From: Occallatibacter savannae
GTDB lineage: Bacteria > Acidobacteriota > Terriglobia > Terriglobales > Acidobacteriaceae
Length of the DNA stretch: 64,000 bases
Direction of reading: 5' to 3'
Assembly (NCBI RefSeq): GCF_003131205.1
Contig: NZ_QFFY01000001.1
Span: 248,001-312,000, forward strand
Positions within the stretch are counted from its first letter, which is position 1; each line of letters starts with the position of its first letter. The notes beneath the pieces are model-generated. The model did no database searches. It was not told where the DNA came from and saw only the letters and a program-made list of their open reading frames with translations. Position numbers and translations under genes: made by a program. Of this stretch, positions 49,845 to 59,747 are shown piece after piece.

Positions 49845-50922
49845 GAGCCTCTTCCTCTCTGTTGCCGGTGCGGGAGTAAATGGAAGCGAGTCCGAGATGC
49901 GCCTCAAGGTCATTGGGATCGCGCTGAACGGCGCCGGTCAGAAGCTCGGTTCCGCGCTTCATGTCGCCAGTCTCGGCCAGGGCGCGGCCAAGGGCGACCT
50001 GCGCGATGTGTAGATTGGGATCGGCACTGTAGGCTGCCTGCGCGGGCTCGAGGGCCTCAGAAAAGTGGCCTTCATAGATCAGGGTGAGCGCAAGAAGTGC
50101 CTGCGTTTCAGTGGTGGGCTTGAGCGCAAGCTCCTCGCGGAACTGGTCTCCGGCCATCGAGGGATCGTGCGGGAACAGGAGGTAACCATAGTAGAAGTGA
50201 AGCCCGAGACGAGCGGGATACTGGGCAAACAGCGCAGTGAAGAGCCGGTCAGCCTGTTCGTCATCACCGGAGAGGAAAACATATCCGGCGCGGCCGGCTG
50301 ACTCGTAGAAGGCGCGGTCTGTCGCAGAAATGTCGGCCGGAAAAGCCGTTGACCTCGTGCCCGCAAGCCCGATCGCAACGAACAGGTCTGGTGCCTCGGC
50401 ATGCAGATGCGCCAGCGCCGTGTATTGCGCGAGCGCATCTTCGAACCGGGACGCGTGAGCCAGAAGCAATGCGAGGTGAAACCGGATGATTTGCTCGTTG
50501 CGAGGCTCATTAGCTGCGCCGTGTGCGACGGCTTCGTCCAGGTCGCGCAGTGCGCTGTCGTAGGCGCCAGTCTCAAACTCGCAAAGCCCGCGCAGTGCCA
50601 TCGCCGGAACCGCCGTCGGCGCCAGTTGCAGCAGATGCGAGAAGGCGTCGATCGCCCCAGGGTACTGGTTCGAGCTATATTGCAGCACCCCGAGATACCA
50701 CCATCCCTCCTGCCATGAAGGGTTAACCTGCTCGGCCTGTTTATAGAGATCGATGGCCAGCGGAAGGTTCTGCTGGTCGCGGGCAGCCGCAGCGCGGGCA
50801 GCGATGTCGGCGAACTGACTGGAGGACTGCCGGGCAGGTGCGAACCATGGAGCGAACAGGAGTGAAAGGACGATGAGAACGCGGGCACTCGCAGCCGGAT
50901 TGGGAAAGGAGGGAAGAGCCAC
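49810..50922 (-). CDS. Exported tetratricopeptide-repeat protein
   Basis: 370 residues. N-terminal signal (ARVLIVLSLLFAPWFAPARQ). TPR-like repeats across the length: LAIDLYKQAEQVNPSWQEGW, GAIDAFSHLLQLAPTAVPAM, SALRDLDEAVAHGA, DALAQYTALAHLHAEA, EALEPAQAAYSADPNLHIAQ, GTELLTGAVQRDPNDLEAHL. It overlaps the cytochrome gene by at least 35 bp, so translation is coupled. A scaffold role for the cytochrome or its partners is inferred. Confidence 0.85.
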   Translation of the reverse strand: MALPSFPNPAASARVLIVLSLLFAPWFAPARQSSSQFADIAARAAAARDQQNLPLAIDLYKQAEQVNPSWQEGWWYLGVLQYSSNQYPGAIDAFSHLLQLAPTAVPAMALRGLCEFETGAYDSALRDLDEAVAHGAANEPRNEQIIRFHLALLLAHASRFEDALAQYTALAHLHAEAPDLFVAIGLAGTRSTAFPADISATDRAFYESAGRAGYVFLSGDDEQADRLFTALFAQYPARLGLHFYYGYLLFPHDPSMAGDQFREELALKPTTETQALLALTLIYEGHFSEALEPAQAAYSADPNLHIAQVALGRALAETGDMKRGTELLTGAVQRDPNDLEAHLGLASIYSRTGNREEEARERKACRDLAK

Positions 50923-51151
50923 TTTACGCGCTGATGTCGGAGCTTCTACTGGGGCTGGTGACCGGTCAAACCTGGACTCGATGTCGCGCCCTGGTCAGTT
51001 CGAGCAGGCCTTGGTTCCGCGCCAGATTCATCGTAGCAGGTGCCGAGTTTCCGTTTGCAACCGCGGTGCGGGCAGACCGCATCCACCGGCACATGTACCT
51101 CGTGTTGTGGGATACCCGGCCTCACTCCCCCTGAGGACGGGTTCACCTCGG

Positions 51152-51195
51152 GTCAGGGCCGATCTCCTAGGCGGCCCTGACTCGTTCTCTTGATT
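51152..51195 (+). terminator. Orphan terminator-like hairpin
   Basis: Perfect 10-bp stem GTCAGGGCCG (51152-51161) / CGGCCCTGAC (51172-51181), 10-base loop, followed by TCGTTCTCTTGATTT. No plus-strand gene precedes it. Confidence 0.5.
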
Positions 51196-51735
51196 TCACC
51201 GCGATCAACGGGGATGTGGGACGATGAACACGTACTTCTCGGATTAGTTGATTCCAAGTGCGATTCTGGCGCATCTTGTCGCTAGACGCCGAAGCTTCCC
51301 ACCATGCCCGGGCGCGCATCCTCCGCGCCCGATGCCTCTCTTCAAGCAAGAAACAGGGAATTCTCCCAGTTGTTCTCTCACGAGATCGGGTTCAAGATTC
51401 CTGCATTGGCGTCTGATGAGTGTGTTCGCCGACGAAGCTCCCGAAGGAGCACCCCCCACGGGCTGGCGTCCCGACCGCAGAGGTTGATGCCAGCCCGCGG
51501 TAGACCGTATGCGGCTCAAGCTGTTGGATCGATTGACCCAAAACAGGTCGTTCGGTAACTTTCAGACCATCAGGCTTCCCCGAAGAGTGCATACGCATAA
51601 GCCGAAGTGTGCATTGGGTTCTGCATCAGACGGAGCTACTCTTTGCCCAAGCAAGTGTGTTTTTCGGCCTTGAGCGGCGCCACGCCGTGGAGTCGCCTGC
51701 AGGTTTGTTGTGATCTTGTGTTTCGTGTTCGTGAC

Positions 51736-51763
51736 GCCCGCCTAACCTGGCGGGCTTCCTTTT
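51736..51763 (+). terminator. Orphan intrinsic terminator
   Basis: GCCCGCC / GGCGGGC stem with a TAACCT loop followed by TTCCTTTT. Upstream plus-strand sequence has no recognised gene, so it may end a small RNA. Confidence 0.65.
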
Positions 51764-51944
51764 GCGCCATGCAGCGCGAACCAGAGAGAGTAAGGCCAGT
51801 ACAAACACCATGGACAAACACGCAGGAAGTGGGGGATCGTTCGGTCCAAAAGTAAGGGGGTCTGCACATTTTTTGTTGCGGCGCAGGGAAGTGCGGGATT
51901 ATTGTTGGATTTTCCACAGGTCAATAAGTTTCTGGAGAGTCACC

Positions 51945-52205
51945 ATGGTCTGTCCCAAATGCAAGTCGGGAGCCCTCTCGACCATCCCTGCCGAAATCCG
52001 GCTCTATCGCAATGCTCCCCGCACGATGAGCCATCCGCCGTTTTCCCCTCAACCCGATGTTCAGGTTTGCCTGGATTGCGGCAACGCAGAATTCGTTATT
52101 CCTGAGAAATGGCTCTCCGCTGGATGGCTCCACGGACAGAAGAAGGCTCCGGCGACGGTGAGCGCGCCTACGCTGATCACCGAAGTACGTCGCCATATCG
52201 CTTAG
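51945..52205 (+). CDS. Zinc-ribbon-like small protein
   Basis: 86 residues from the ATG at 51945 (GGAG seven bases upstream). Two knuckles, MVCPKCKSG at the start and QVCLDCGNAEF at about residue 41, form a C-x2-C / C-x2-C zinc ribbon. Between them is a Pro-rich stretch. The tail has WLSAGWLHGQKK. Not recognised as a named family. A longer in-frame upstream extension lacks support. Confidence 0.65.
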   Translation: MVCPKCKSGALSTIPAEIRLYRNAPRTMSHPPFSPQPDVQVCLDCGNAEFVIPEKWLSAGWLHGQKKAPATVSAPTLITEVRRHIA

Positions 52206-52316
52206 GTTGTATAGGTGGGTAGAAGGCGGGCCGAGTGAGTTTGGGCCCGTCAGAGCAGAGTGTTGGACCAGAAGGCCTTCAGCAGAAGCTGAAGGCCTTC
52301 GGTTTTGAGTAGTCAA

Positions 52317-52739
52317 CTAGAGTGGTACCTTGTCGAGCGGAGCTATAAACCCGATCCCTGGAACATTGAGCTTGTGAAGAACTTTGTCGTTCGTCACGAA
52401 GAGATCGACGCCGAAATGGGCTGCGCACGCCAGTTGGATAGCGTCGGCGCTTCGAAGTGTGTGGGTCGCGCGCAGCGACGCATATCGCCAGGCCACAGAC
52501 GAATCGAAGTTCACAACCTGAGCCGTGGACTTGATTGCGCGATCGTACTGCTCAATGAGAGAGGTTTGAGCCAACTTCGTCGGTTTGACGAGAACTTCGC
52601 CCAGCGTCATAGCTGAAGTTACGATACGATCGCCCCGTTCCAGCATTCTTTTCCGGATTTCCAGCATTCTGCTGCGGTTTGGCTCAAGCCCTTCAAACAT
52701 GTAGATGAAGATGTTCGTATCGAAGAAGACCTTGCTCAT
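52317..52739 (-). CDS. PIN-domain ribonuclease toxin (VapC-like)
   Basis: 140 residues. The PIN acidic set is present: Asp in VFFDTNIFIY (about 7), Glu in TLGEVLVKP (about 48), Asp in LRSADAIQLA (about 98) and Asp in FVTNDKVLHKL (about 117). VapC-type enzymes cut RNA. The ATG overlaps the upstream gene by 4 bp (ATGA), the usual antitoxin-toxin order. Confidence 0.88.
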   Translation of the reverse strand: MSKVFFDTNIFIYMFEGLEPNRSRMLEIRKRMLERGDRIVTSAMTLGEVLVKPTKLAQTSLIEQYDRAIKSTAQVVNFDSSVAWRYASLRATHTLRSADAIQLACAAHFGVDLFVTNDKVLHKLNVPGIGFIAPLDKVPL

Positions 52740-53248
52740 ATGTCTTCTCTGCGCAGTCTTTCTACGTATTCGTCCGCGTGCTCGTCAGCCCAGATATGTT
52801 TGCCGGATCCGATGAGTCGAATCAGTGGATCATTCTCCCAATCAGGAACGGTGCTTCCACTCTGTTTTCTGGACCACTCTTCATACCAGTCGAGAAGGTC
52901 ATGATATCTTGACGGAACCTCTTCACGTTTCGGCATCTGTTTGTTGCCTCGTTGAGATCGTCTTTGCGGATCGATCAAATCTCCTGGCCGGTATAGGCGC
53001 AGGAAACCTGCTCTCGTCTCAAACAGCATCGCGTATTTGCCCGTTGAAGGCGGCACATTCGCAACGAGGTGCTGTTTCAAATGCGCGTTCACAGAGGCGA
53101 GATTCGTTCCACTCCCGAGACCAGACTTGCCGAGTTCTTCCCGTATTTCATGCTTTGAAAAAGCCCTATCAGGAAATGCCCTTTGAAGCATAGCGACGGC
53201 GAGCCAAATGCGGTCTGTCAGTCGTAAGTCCGATGTGGTGAGGGTCAT
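52736..53248 (-). CDS. Antitoxin-like partner of the PIN toxin with an N-terminal helical domain
   Basis: 170 residues from the ATG at 53248; the longer open frame upstream runs through the promoter palindromes and is rejected. The N-terminal part (LTDRIWLAVAMLQRAFPDRA, FSKHEIREELGKSGLG, LASVNAHLKQHLVANV) reads as a winged-helix-like domain. The C-terminal tail GSGKHIWADEHADEYVERLR resembles the toxin-wrapping tail of VapB antitoxins. A central part (FLRLYRPGDLIDPQRRSQRG) is not recognised. It is much larger than a typical VapB of 70-90 residues. It is inferred to bind both DNA and the toxin. Confidence 0.65.
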   Translation of the reverse strand: MTLTTSDLRLTDRIWLAVAMLQRAFPDRAFSKHEIREELGKSGLGSGTNLASVNAHLKQHLVANVPPSTGKYAMLFETRAGFLRLYRPGDLIDPQRRSQRGNKQMPKREEVPSRYHDLLDWYEEWSRKQSGSTVPDWENDPLIRLIGSGKHIWADEHADEYVERLRREDI

Positions 53249-53263
53249 GGTGTGTACTCTGTT

Positions 53264-53298
53264 CCAATATTGGTAGTATACCTTGTAATTATAGGTAT
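53264..53298. promoter_or_regulatory. Operator/promoter of the PIN toxin module
   Basis: Palindrome CCAATATTGG (53264-53273) and inverted repeat ATACCT / AGGTAT (53278-53283 and 53293-53298, 9-base spacer) just upstream of the antitoxin start. The patch is markedly AT-rich. Likely autoregulation site. Confidence 0.55.
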
Positions 53299-53313
53299 GA
53301 CAATTAAGAACAG

Positions 53314-53341
53314 AAAGCCCCCGGCCGAAGCCGAGGGCTTT
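53314..53341. terminator. Terminator between groEL and toxin module
   Basis: AAAGCCC-C-CGGC / GCCG-A-GGGCTTT stem with a CGAA tetraloop (one mismatch). It could end the groESL transcript (minus strand, followed by TTTCTGTTCTT). Confidence 0.65.
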
Positions 53342-53353
53342 TGACTTTCCGGT

Positions 53354-53426
53354 GAGGCGCCGCAGGCGCGAATGGGCGCACCGCAGGTGCCTCGGGGTCC
53401 CCAGCGATGGGTCTTCGTCGCTGGGG
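53354..53426. repeat. Double hairpin after groEL
   Basis: Two adjacent hairpins: GAGGCGC / GTGCCTC (53354-53393) and CCCCAGCGA / TCGCTGGGG (53399-53426, 10-base loop). The second begins six bases past the groEL stop. It looks like a dispersed acidobacterial palindromic repeat; copy number elsewhere cannot be checked here. Confidence 0.5.
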
Positions 53427-53432
53427 TGATCC

Positions 53433-55215
<1,783 letters not shown>

Positions 55216-55225
55216 GCTCCCCGCG

Positions 55226-55537
55226 TTACTTCTTGATGATGCCGAGGACTTCTTCCTCACGCATGATCAGGAACTCCTCACCGTCGATCTTGATCTCGGT
55301 GCCGGAGTACTTGCCGAAGAGGATCTTGTCGCCAGCCTTGACGTCGAGAGGGAACACCTTGCCCTCATCGTTCGACTTGCCCTTGCCGACGGATACGACT
55401 TCGCCTTCTTGCGGCTTCTCTTTTGCGCTGTCGGGAATGATGATGCCGCCACGGATCGTTTCGCCCTCTTCCAGACGACGGACGAGGATGCGATCGTGGA
55501 GCGGCGTGAAGGTGGTGGTCACAGAGGTTGCTGCCAT
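55226..55537 (-). CDS. groS: Co-chaperonin GroES
   Basis: 103 residues. Family features: [17 protein letters not shown], mobile loop [27 protein letters not shown], and [20 protein letters not shown]. Caps GroEL. First gene of the groESL operon, transcribed from the promoter at 55689-55717. Confidence 0.97.
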   Translation of the reverse strand: MAATSVTTTFTPLHDRILVRRLEEGETIRGGIIIPDSAKEKPQEGEVVSVGKGKSNDEGKVFPLDVKAGDKILFGKYSGTEIKIDGEEFLIMREEEVLGIIKK

Positions 55538-55662
55538 TGCTTCGCTTCTCCTTCACACGCGACCGACTGTCGGCCGCGGAGTTGGTTTGAGTTGAATTGA
55601 ACTTCGGAACCCGGCCCGGACTGGGCTCGGATCTGCCTGCAAGCAGTCCAGGTACTCAGCTG

Positions 55663-55689
55663 CTAGCACTCGACGCTTCCAATTGCTAA
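55663..55689 (-). promoter_or_regulatory. Degenerate CIRCE element (HrcA operator)
   Basis: CTAGCACTC-N9-AATTGCTAA compared with consensus TTAGCACTC-N9-GAGTGCTAA: 8/9 and 7/9 matches with the correct 9-base spacer. It begins at the -10 hexamer of the groES promoter, as expected for HrcA repression. Confidence 0.75.
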
Positions 55690-55717
55690 AGATAGGACCG
55701 CTTCGAGTGTTTGTCAA
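55689..55717 (-). promoter_or_regulatory. Sigma-70 promoter of groESL
   Basis: On the minus strand TTGACA (55717-55712), 17-base spacer, TATCTT (55694-55689). About 150 bp upstream of the groES start and abutting the CIRCE element. Confidence 0.8.
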
Positions 55718-55795
55718 GAGGCAGAGGGTGAAATATGAGTGAATCGCACTCAGGTTCCGGAGGTACCATCCGGAAATGGGTCTTCTGCCGACCTT

Positions 55796-56734
55796 TCAGG
55801 GGCGCTTCGGGCTCTTGACGAAGAGACTTAGGCCCTTGAAAGCGGCTTCTAGCTTGAGACTCCAGCTGCTCGAAACGATCTCGCCAGGCTCTCGTGAATC
55901 CCTCGGCCAGGCGAGCTCTTTGCCCATGAGCCGCCCGCCTAAAAAGCGGAGGAGAGCAAGACGCTGGCGAGGAAACTCACTGAAAAGCAGCAGCCAGTAG
56001 GCAAATGAGTTCCGAGCTTCTCGCTTGAGCTCGAAGCGGGTGAGCGGCGGGTGGTGCACGATTGCTGACGGGATGTACGCGACACTGCGTCCCCGCGAAA
56101 GCATTGCCGCAAAGGCGTAGCTTTCGTCGCCGATCTCGAACGGGGCGCCGCGCCCGAGACGCTCGTCGAAGAATTTTCCCGGAGGGCAAGCGCTTTTCCG
56201 AAGCGCCATGTTGGCTCCGAAGCCGATTCCGCCGAACGCCGCCATTTCGAACCAGTGTGGATCGCGATCAGAGATGATGCGGGTACTCTGGCGGCGATAG
56301 TGGTCGGCAGGGAACGAATCGGGTGTGACTACCTGGCCGCCAGTAGCGCCGATGCGTTCGTCATCGAACGGCTCGACCAGGAGCTTGAGCCAGTCGGAGC
56401 AGGGCGTGACGTCGTCATCGAGGAAGACGACGATGTCGGTGTCGCTCTCTGCCAGCGCGCGATTGCGAGCCCGGCAGAGGCCGCAAAGCGGCTCCACGAT
56501 GTAGCGGGCGCAGTAGTCCCGCGCTACCTTGCGCGTGTCGCTGTTTCCCTCGCAGTTGTCGATGACGAGCACTTCTTTCGGACCGGGATTGAGCCGGGAG
56601 ACGGCTGCGAGACACTTCTGGAGAAGAACCGGACGGTTGCGGGTGCAGACTGCAATCGTGGCGGTCGCGATTCTTCTCTTTACTTCGTTGGGTGTGGTGG
56701 ACGACCGGGCCGGTGATTGAAGGAGGGAATTCAA
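55796..56734 (-). CDS. Family 2 glycosyltransferase
   Basis: 312 residues from a TTG at 56734 that has GAGG seven bases upstream. GT-A fold: ATIAVCTRNRPVLLQKCLAA, VIDNCEGNSDT, GLCRARNRAL, DXD-like metal site VFLDDDVTP and GDESYAFAAMLSRGRSVAYI. There is a weakly hydrophobic C-terminal region. It transfers an activated sugar to an unknown acceptor, probably glycan or O-antigen-like. No glycan cluster surrounds it. Confidence 0.85.
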   Translation of the reverse strand: MNSLLQSPARSSTTPNEVKRRIATATIAVCTRNRPVLLQKCLAAVSRLNPGPKEVLVIDNCEGNSDTRKVARDYCARYIVEPLCGLCRARNRALAESDTDIVVFLDDDVTPCSDWLKLLVEPFDDERIGATGGQVVTPDSFPADHYRRQSTRIISDRDPHWFEMAAFGGIGFGANMALRKSACPPGKFFDERLGRGAPFEIGDESYAFAAMLSRGRSVAYIPSAIVHHPPLTRFELKREARNSFAYWLLLFSEFPRQRLALLRFLGGRLMGKELAWPRDSREPGEIVSSSWSLKLEAAFKGLSLFVKSPKRP

Positions 56735-56847
56735 ATGCGGACCTCGACCTCACCTTAGATGCACGCACAGCTTTATGAGTCCGGCTTGTCTGCAAGCATG
56801 AAAATGCGATCAACACTCCGAGTTCGTTGCCGCGCGGCCGATCTCTC

Positions 56848-58197
56848 TTACATCACCAGGGATGCGAGCAGAGCGAATCCGAGTCCCGCGAACGAGATGA
56901 TGGTCTCGCAGATGGACCAGGACTTCATGGTCTCTGTCACGCTGAGATTCAGGTATTCCTTCACCAGCCAGAAGCCGCCATCGTTTACGTGAGAGAAGAT
57001 CAGCGATCCCGCGCCGGTAGCAATGGCGAGCAGTTCGGGCGACGTGCCGGGTGTTTCCAGCGCGATGGGGGCAACGATACCGGCGGCGGTCGTCATGGCC
57101 ACGGTGGCTGAGCCCGTCGCCAGTCGCATGAGGGCGGCGAGTGTCCAGGCAAGCACCAGCAAGGGAAGGTGATGCTGCATCGCGATCTTGATCATCGCGT
57201 TTGAAACACCGCTATCCTGGAGAACCCGTCCGAAGCCGCCGCCCGCTCCGACGAGCAAGGTGATGGTAGCGGTAGGCGCGAGGCACTCGTTGGTGAACCG
57301 AAGAATGGTGTCACGTGAGACGCCTCGCGCCGTGCCGAGCGTGACAAAGCTGATCAGGACTCCGATGAGCAGGGCAATATCGTCATTGCCAACAAAGCGA
57401 ATCGACTCGTTGGCCAGAGTGCCCTTCGCCGCAAACGCATCAGCCCAGCTGCCGACAAGCATCAGCACGACGGGAAGCAGGATGCTGCCGATCGTAAGCC
57501 AGAAACCGGGTAATGCGCGATCCGGGTTGTGATCTTCAAAGTCGTCGGCCATGGGGTTCTCGGCGGGAACCTTGATCCACGGCGTGATCACTCTTGCAAA
57601 GAGCGGACCCGAAAGCGTGGCGGTCGGAATTCCAATCAGAAGGGCATAGAAGATAGTGCGCCCTACATCGGCGTGATAGGTGTTGACGGCGAGCAGAGCA
57701 GCCGGATGCGGAGGCACCAGTCCATGATCGACGGACAGCGCGGCAACGAGAGGAAGGGCCACGCTGATGAGCGATGCTCCTGTACGGCGCGCCACCGTGA
57801 ATGCGATCGGAATCAGCAGCACAAAGCCGACCTCGAAGAAGGCCGGCAGGCCGACGATCAGGCCGATGCACATCATCGCCCAGGGAAGGCGCTTCTCGCC
57901 GAAGACGCGGATGAGTGTGAGCGCGATAGTATCGGCGCCGCCCGATTCCGCCATCATCTTGCCCAGCATCGTCCCGAGTGCGACGACAACCGCGATGTGG
58001 CCCAGCACATTACCTACTCCCACCTCAAAGGAGTGAACGGAGTTTGCCATCGGCATGCCGGAGACGATGGCAAGCGCCAGAGAGGCAAGCAGCAGGCTGA
58101 GGAACGGATTGAGTTTGAGCCAGGTGACGAGCAGGATGATCCCGATGACCGCGCCGAGCGCACTCAGGAGGAGAAAGATGCTGTGAGAATCAATCAT
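56848..58197 (-). CDS. GntP-family permease
   Basis: 449 residues, about 12 transmembrane segments. Family markers: LLVTWLKLNPFLSLLLASLA at the start, GTMLGKMMAESGGADTIALT, DHGLVPPHPAALLAV, GAGGGFGRVLQDSGV and SHVNDGGFWLVKEYL. GntP proteins import gluconate or related hydroxy and D-amino acids with protons. The neighbouring D-aminoacylase and D-amino-acid deaminase suggest a D-amino acid or its acyl derivative rather than gluconate. Confidence 0.9.
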   Translation of the reverse strand: MIDSHSIFLLLSALGAVIGIILLVTWLKLNPFLSLLLASLALAIVSGMPMANSVHSFEVGVGNVLGHIAVVVALGTMLGKMMAESGGADTIALTLIRVFGEKRLPWAMMCIGLIVGLPAFFEVGFVLLIPIAFTVARRTGASLISVALPLVAALSVDHGLVPPHPAALLAVNTYHADVGRTIFYALLIGIPTATLSGPLFARVITPWIKVPAENPMADDFEDHNPDRALPGFWLTIGSILLPVVLMLVGSWADAFAAKGTLANESIRFVGNDDIALLIGVLISFVTLGTARGVSRDTILRFTNECLAPTATITLLVGAGGGFGRVLQDSGVSNAMIKIAMQHHLPLLVLAWTLAALMRLATGSATVAMTTAAGIVAPIALETPGTSPELLAIATGAGSLIFSHVNDGGFWLVKEYLNLSVTETMKSWSICETIISFAGLGFALLASLVM

Positions 58198-58239
58198 CGG
58201 GTGATGAGCTCGCCGGTTCTGCGGAGATGATTGCGCGTC

Positions 58240-59691
58240 CTACTGGACCCACTCAGTTCGTTCGCGAGGAAGAAATCGGCCTGCGCGATGGCCTGTGAGT
58301 CCCTGAGCAGTGTACGACAGCGTGCCGTTGACCCAGACAGAATGAATGCCTGCAGCGGGGCGAATCGGGTCGGCGAAGGTGGCGGTGTCGCGGATGGTTG
58401 CGGGATCGAAGAGGACAAGATCGGCGGCATAGCCCTCGGCAATCATGCCCCGGTGTGCGAGCCCAAAGCGCTGCGCAGGCATTGAGGTCATCTTGCGAAC
58501 AGCCTGCGGCAGAGAAAACAGTTTTTCCTCGCGGCAGTAGCGGCCCAGGACTCGCGAATACGTTCCCCAGAGGCGTGGATGTGGATGCTTATCCCAGGGC
58601 AGTCCATCCGAGCCGATCATCGTAGCGGGATGCGCGAGGATGCGGCGCATGTCGTGCTCATCGATGCTGTGGTAGATGGCTCCAGCCGGTTGAAGCCGGC
58701 GTGCGGCGTCCAGATGAGAGAGTTTCCAGTCAGCAGCGATCTGAGCGAGCGTGCGCCCGGCGGCTTCAGGACAGGCCGTGCTCCAGGTGATCTCGATGCG
58801 AACGCGCTCGTCCACCTGCTTCAGGTCGAGCGTGCTGGAGCCTGCTGCGTAGGGATAGCAGTCGCAGCCGATCTGCTGCGTGGTGCGAGCTAAGTCGAGC
58901 GAGTGTAGGACCTCGGGGCTGCGGCCCCAGTTGGCGATGCCCGCGCATTTCAGATGCGAGATGATGACCGGCGATTGCGCATAGTCGCCGATCCGGAACG
59001 CTTCGACCATCGCATCGAGGATCGCGTCGGTTTCCGTCCGCATATGGGTGGTGTAGACGGCGTGCGCGCCGATGAGTGCTTCGGCGAGCGCGAGTACTTC
59101 TTCAGTGGTCGCGGCGTTCGCGTTGGCGTAGGCCAGCCCTGTGCTGAGGCCGATTGCGCCGGCCGCGAGTGCGGATGCCAGCTCTGCACGCATGGCTGCG
59201 ATCTCAGAATCTGTCGCACTGCGGTCGAGGTGATCGAGATGGTTATTCCGGAGCGAAGTGTGTCCGATAAGGGCCGCGACGTTTGTGGAGGGCCGCGCCG
59301 ATTCAAGCGCCTTCAGGTAGTCAGAAAAGCTGGGATAGCGGAAACGCTCGCGCGAGCCGAGCAGGTTCATCGGGTCGGGCGGATCGGCTTCGAGGCGAAC
59401 AGGCGAAGCGCTGATTCCGCAGTTGCCAACAATGACGGTGGTGACGCCCTGGGAGATCTTCGGGAGCATCTCCGGTGTATCGATAACGCTGGTGTCGTCG
59501 TGCGTGTGCGCGTCGATGAAGCCGGGCGCCAGCGAGAGGCCTTCGGCTTCGACGATTTTAGCGGCCTTGGCGCGGAGCGATGGTTCGATTGCGAGGATGC
59601 TGCCGCCAGCAAAAGCGACGTCGGCGAGTTCGGCGGCATTGCCGAGCCCGTCGAGCACGTTTGCATTGCGGATGAGGGTTTCGCAATTCAT
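58240..59691 (-). CDS. N-acyl-D-amino-acid deacylase
   Basis: 483 residues of the amidohydrolase/D-aminoacylase type. Metal site GFIDAHTHDD near residue 60, then ITQGVTTVIVGNCGIS-like SQGVTTVIVGNCGISASPV, YTTHMRTETD, ISHLKCAGIANWG, and MIGSDGLPWDKHPHPRLWGT. The last His-rich part GRYCREEKLFSLPQAVRKMT is family typical. Hydrolyses N-acyl-D-amino acids to D-amino acid plus carboxylate. Same direction as, and 42 bp upstream of, the GntP permease. Confidence 0.92.
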   Translation of the reverse strand: MNCETLIRNANVLDGLGNAAELADVAFAGGSILAIEPSLRAKAAKIVEAEGLSLAPGFIDAHTHDDTSVIDTPEMLPKISQGVTTVIVGNCGISASPVRLEADPPDPMNLLGSRERFRYPSFSDYLKALESARPSTNVAALIGHTSLRNNHLDHLDRSATDSEIAAMRAELASALAAGAIGLSTGLAYANANAATTEEVLALAEALIGAHAVYTTHMRTETDAILDAMVEAFRIGDYAQSPVIISHLKCAGIANWGRSPEVLHSLDLARTTQQIGCDCYPYAAGSSTLDLKQVDERVRIEITWSTACPEAAGRTLAQIAADWKLSHLDAARRLQPAGAIYHSIDEHDMRRILAHPATMIGSDGLPWDKHPHPRLWGTYSRVLGRYCREEKLFSLPQAVRKMTSMPAQRFGLAHRGMIAEGYAADLVLFDPATIRDTATFADPIRPAAGIHSVWVNGTLSYTAQGLTGHRAGRFLPRERTEWVQ

Positions 59692-59747
59692 GCGGGCTGA
59701 CTCAGACTATAGACTATGGGTTCGCGGAATGACGTGCGGAGGTGTGA

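Larger units (their letters stand above)
50923..51944. other. 1-kb region without a convincing gene, with structured elements
   Basis: Open frames here are short and overlap on all strands, with no Shine-Dalgarno or recognisable domain. Two terminator-like hairpins lie in it without an upstream plus-strand gene. Other foldable parts include the pairable ends GTGCCG (about 51040) and CGGCAC (about 51090) with an inner GC hairpin. It may carry one or two noncoding RNAs; I could not match it to tmRNA, RNase P RNA, SRP RNA or 6S RNA by eye. Confidence 0.4.

Noticed and set aside
50923..51190. 6S, RNase P, tmRNA or SRP RNA in the gene-free region
   Set aside because: Hallmark sequences of each were not found by eye; only an unspecified structured RNA is possible.
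55226..55595. Plus-strand open frame opposite groES
   Set aside because: Shadow of a conserved 103-residue GroES.
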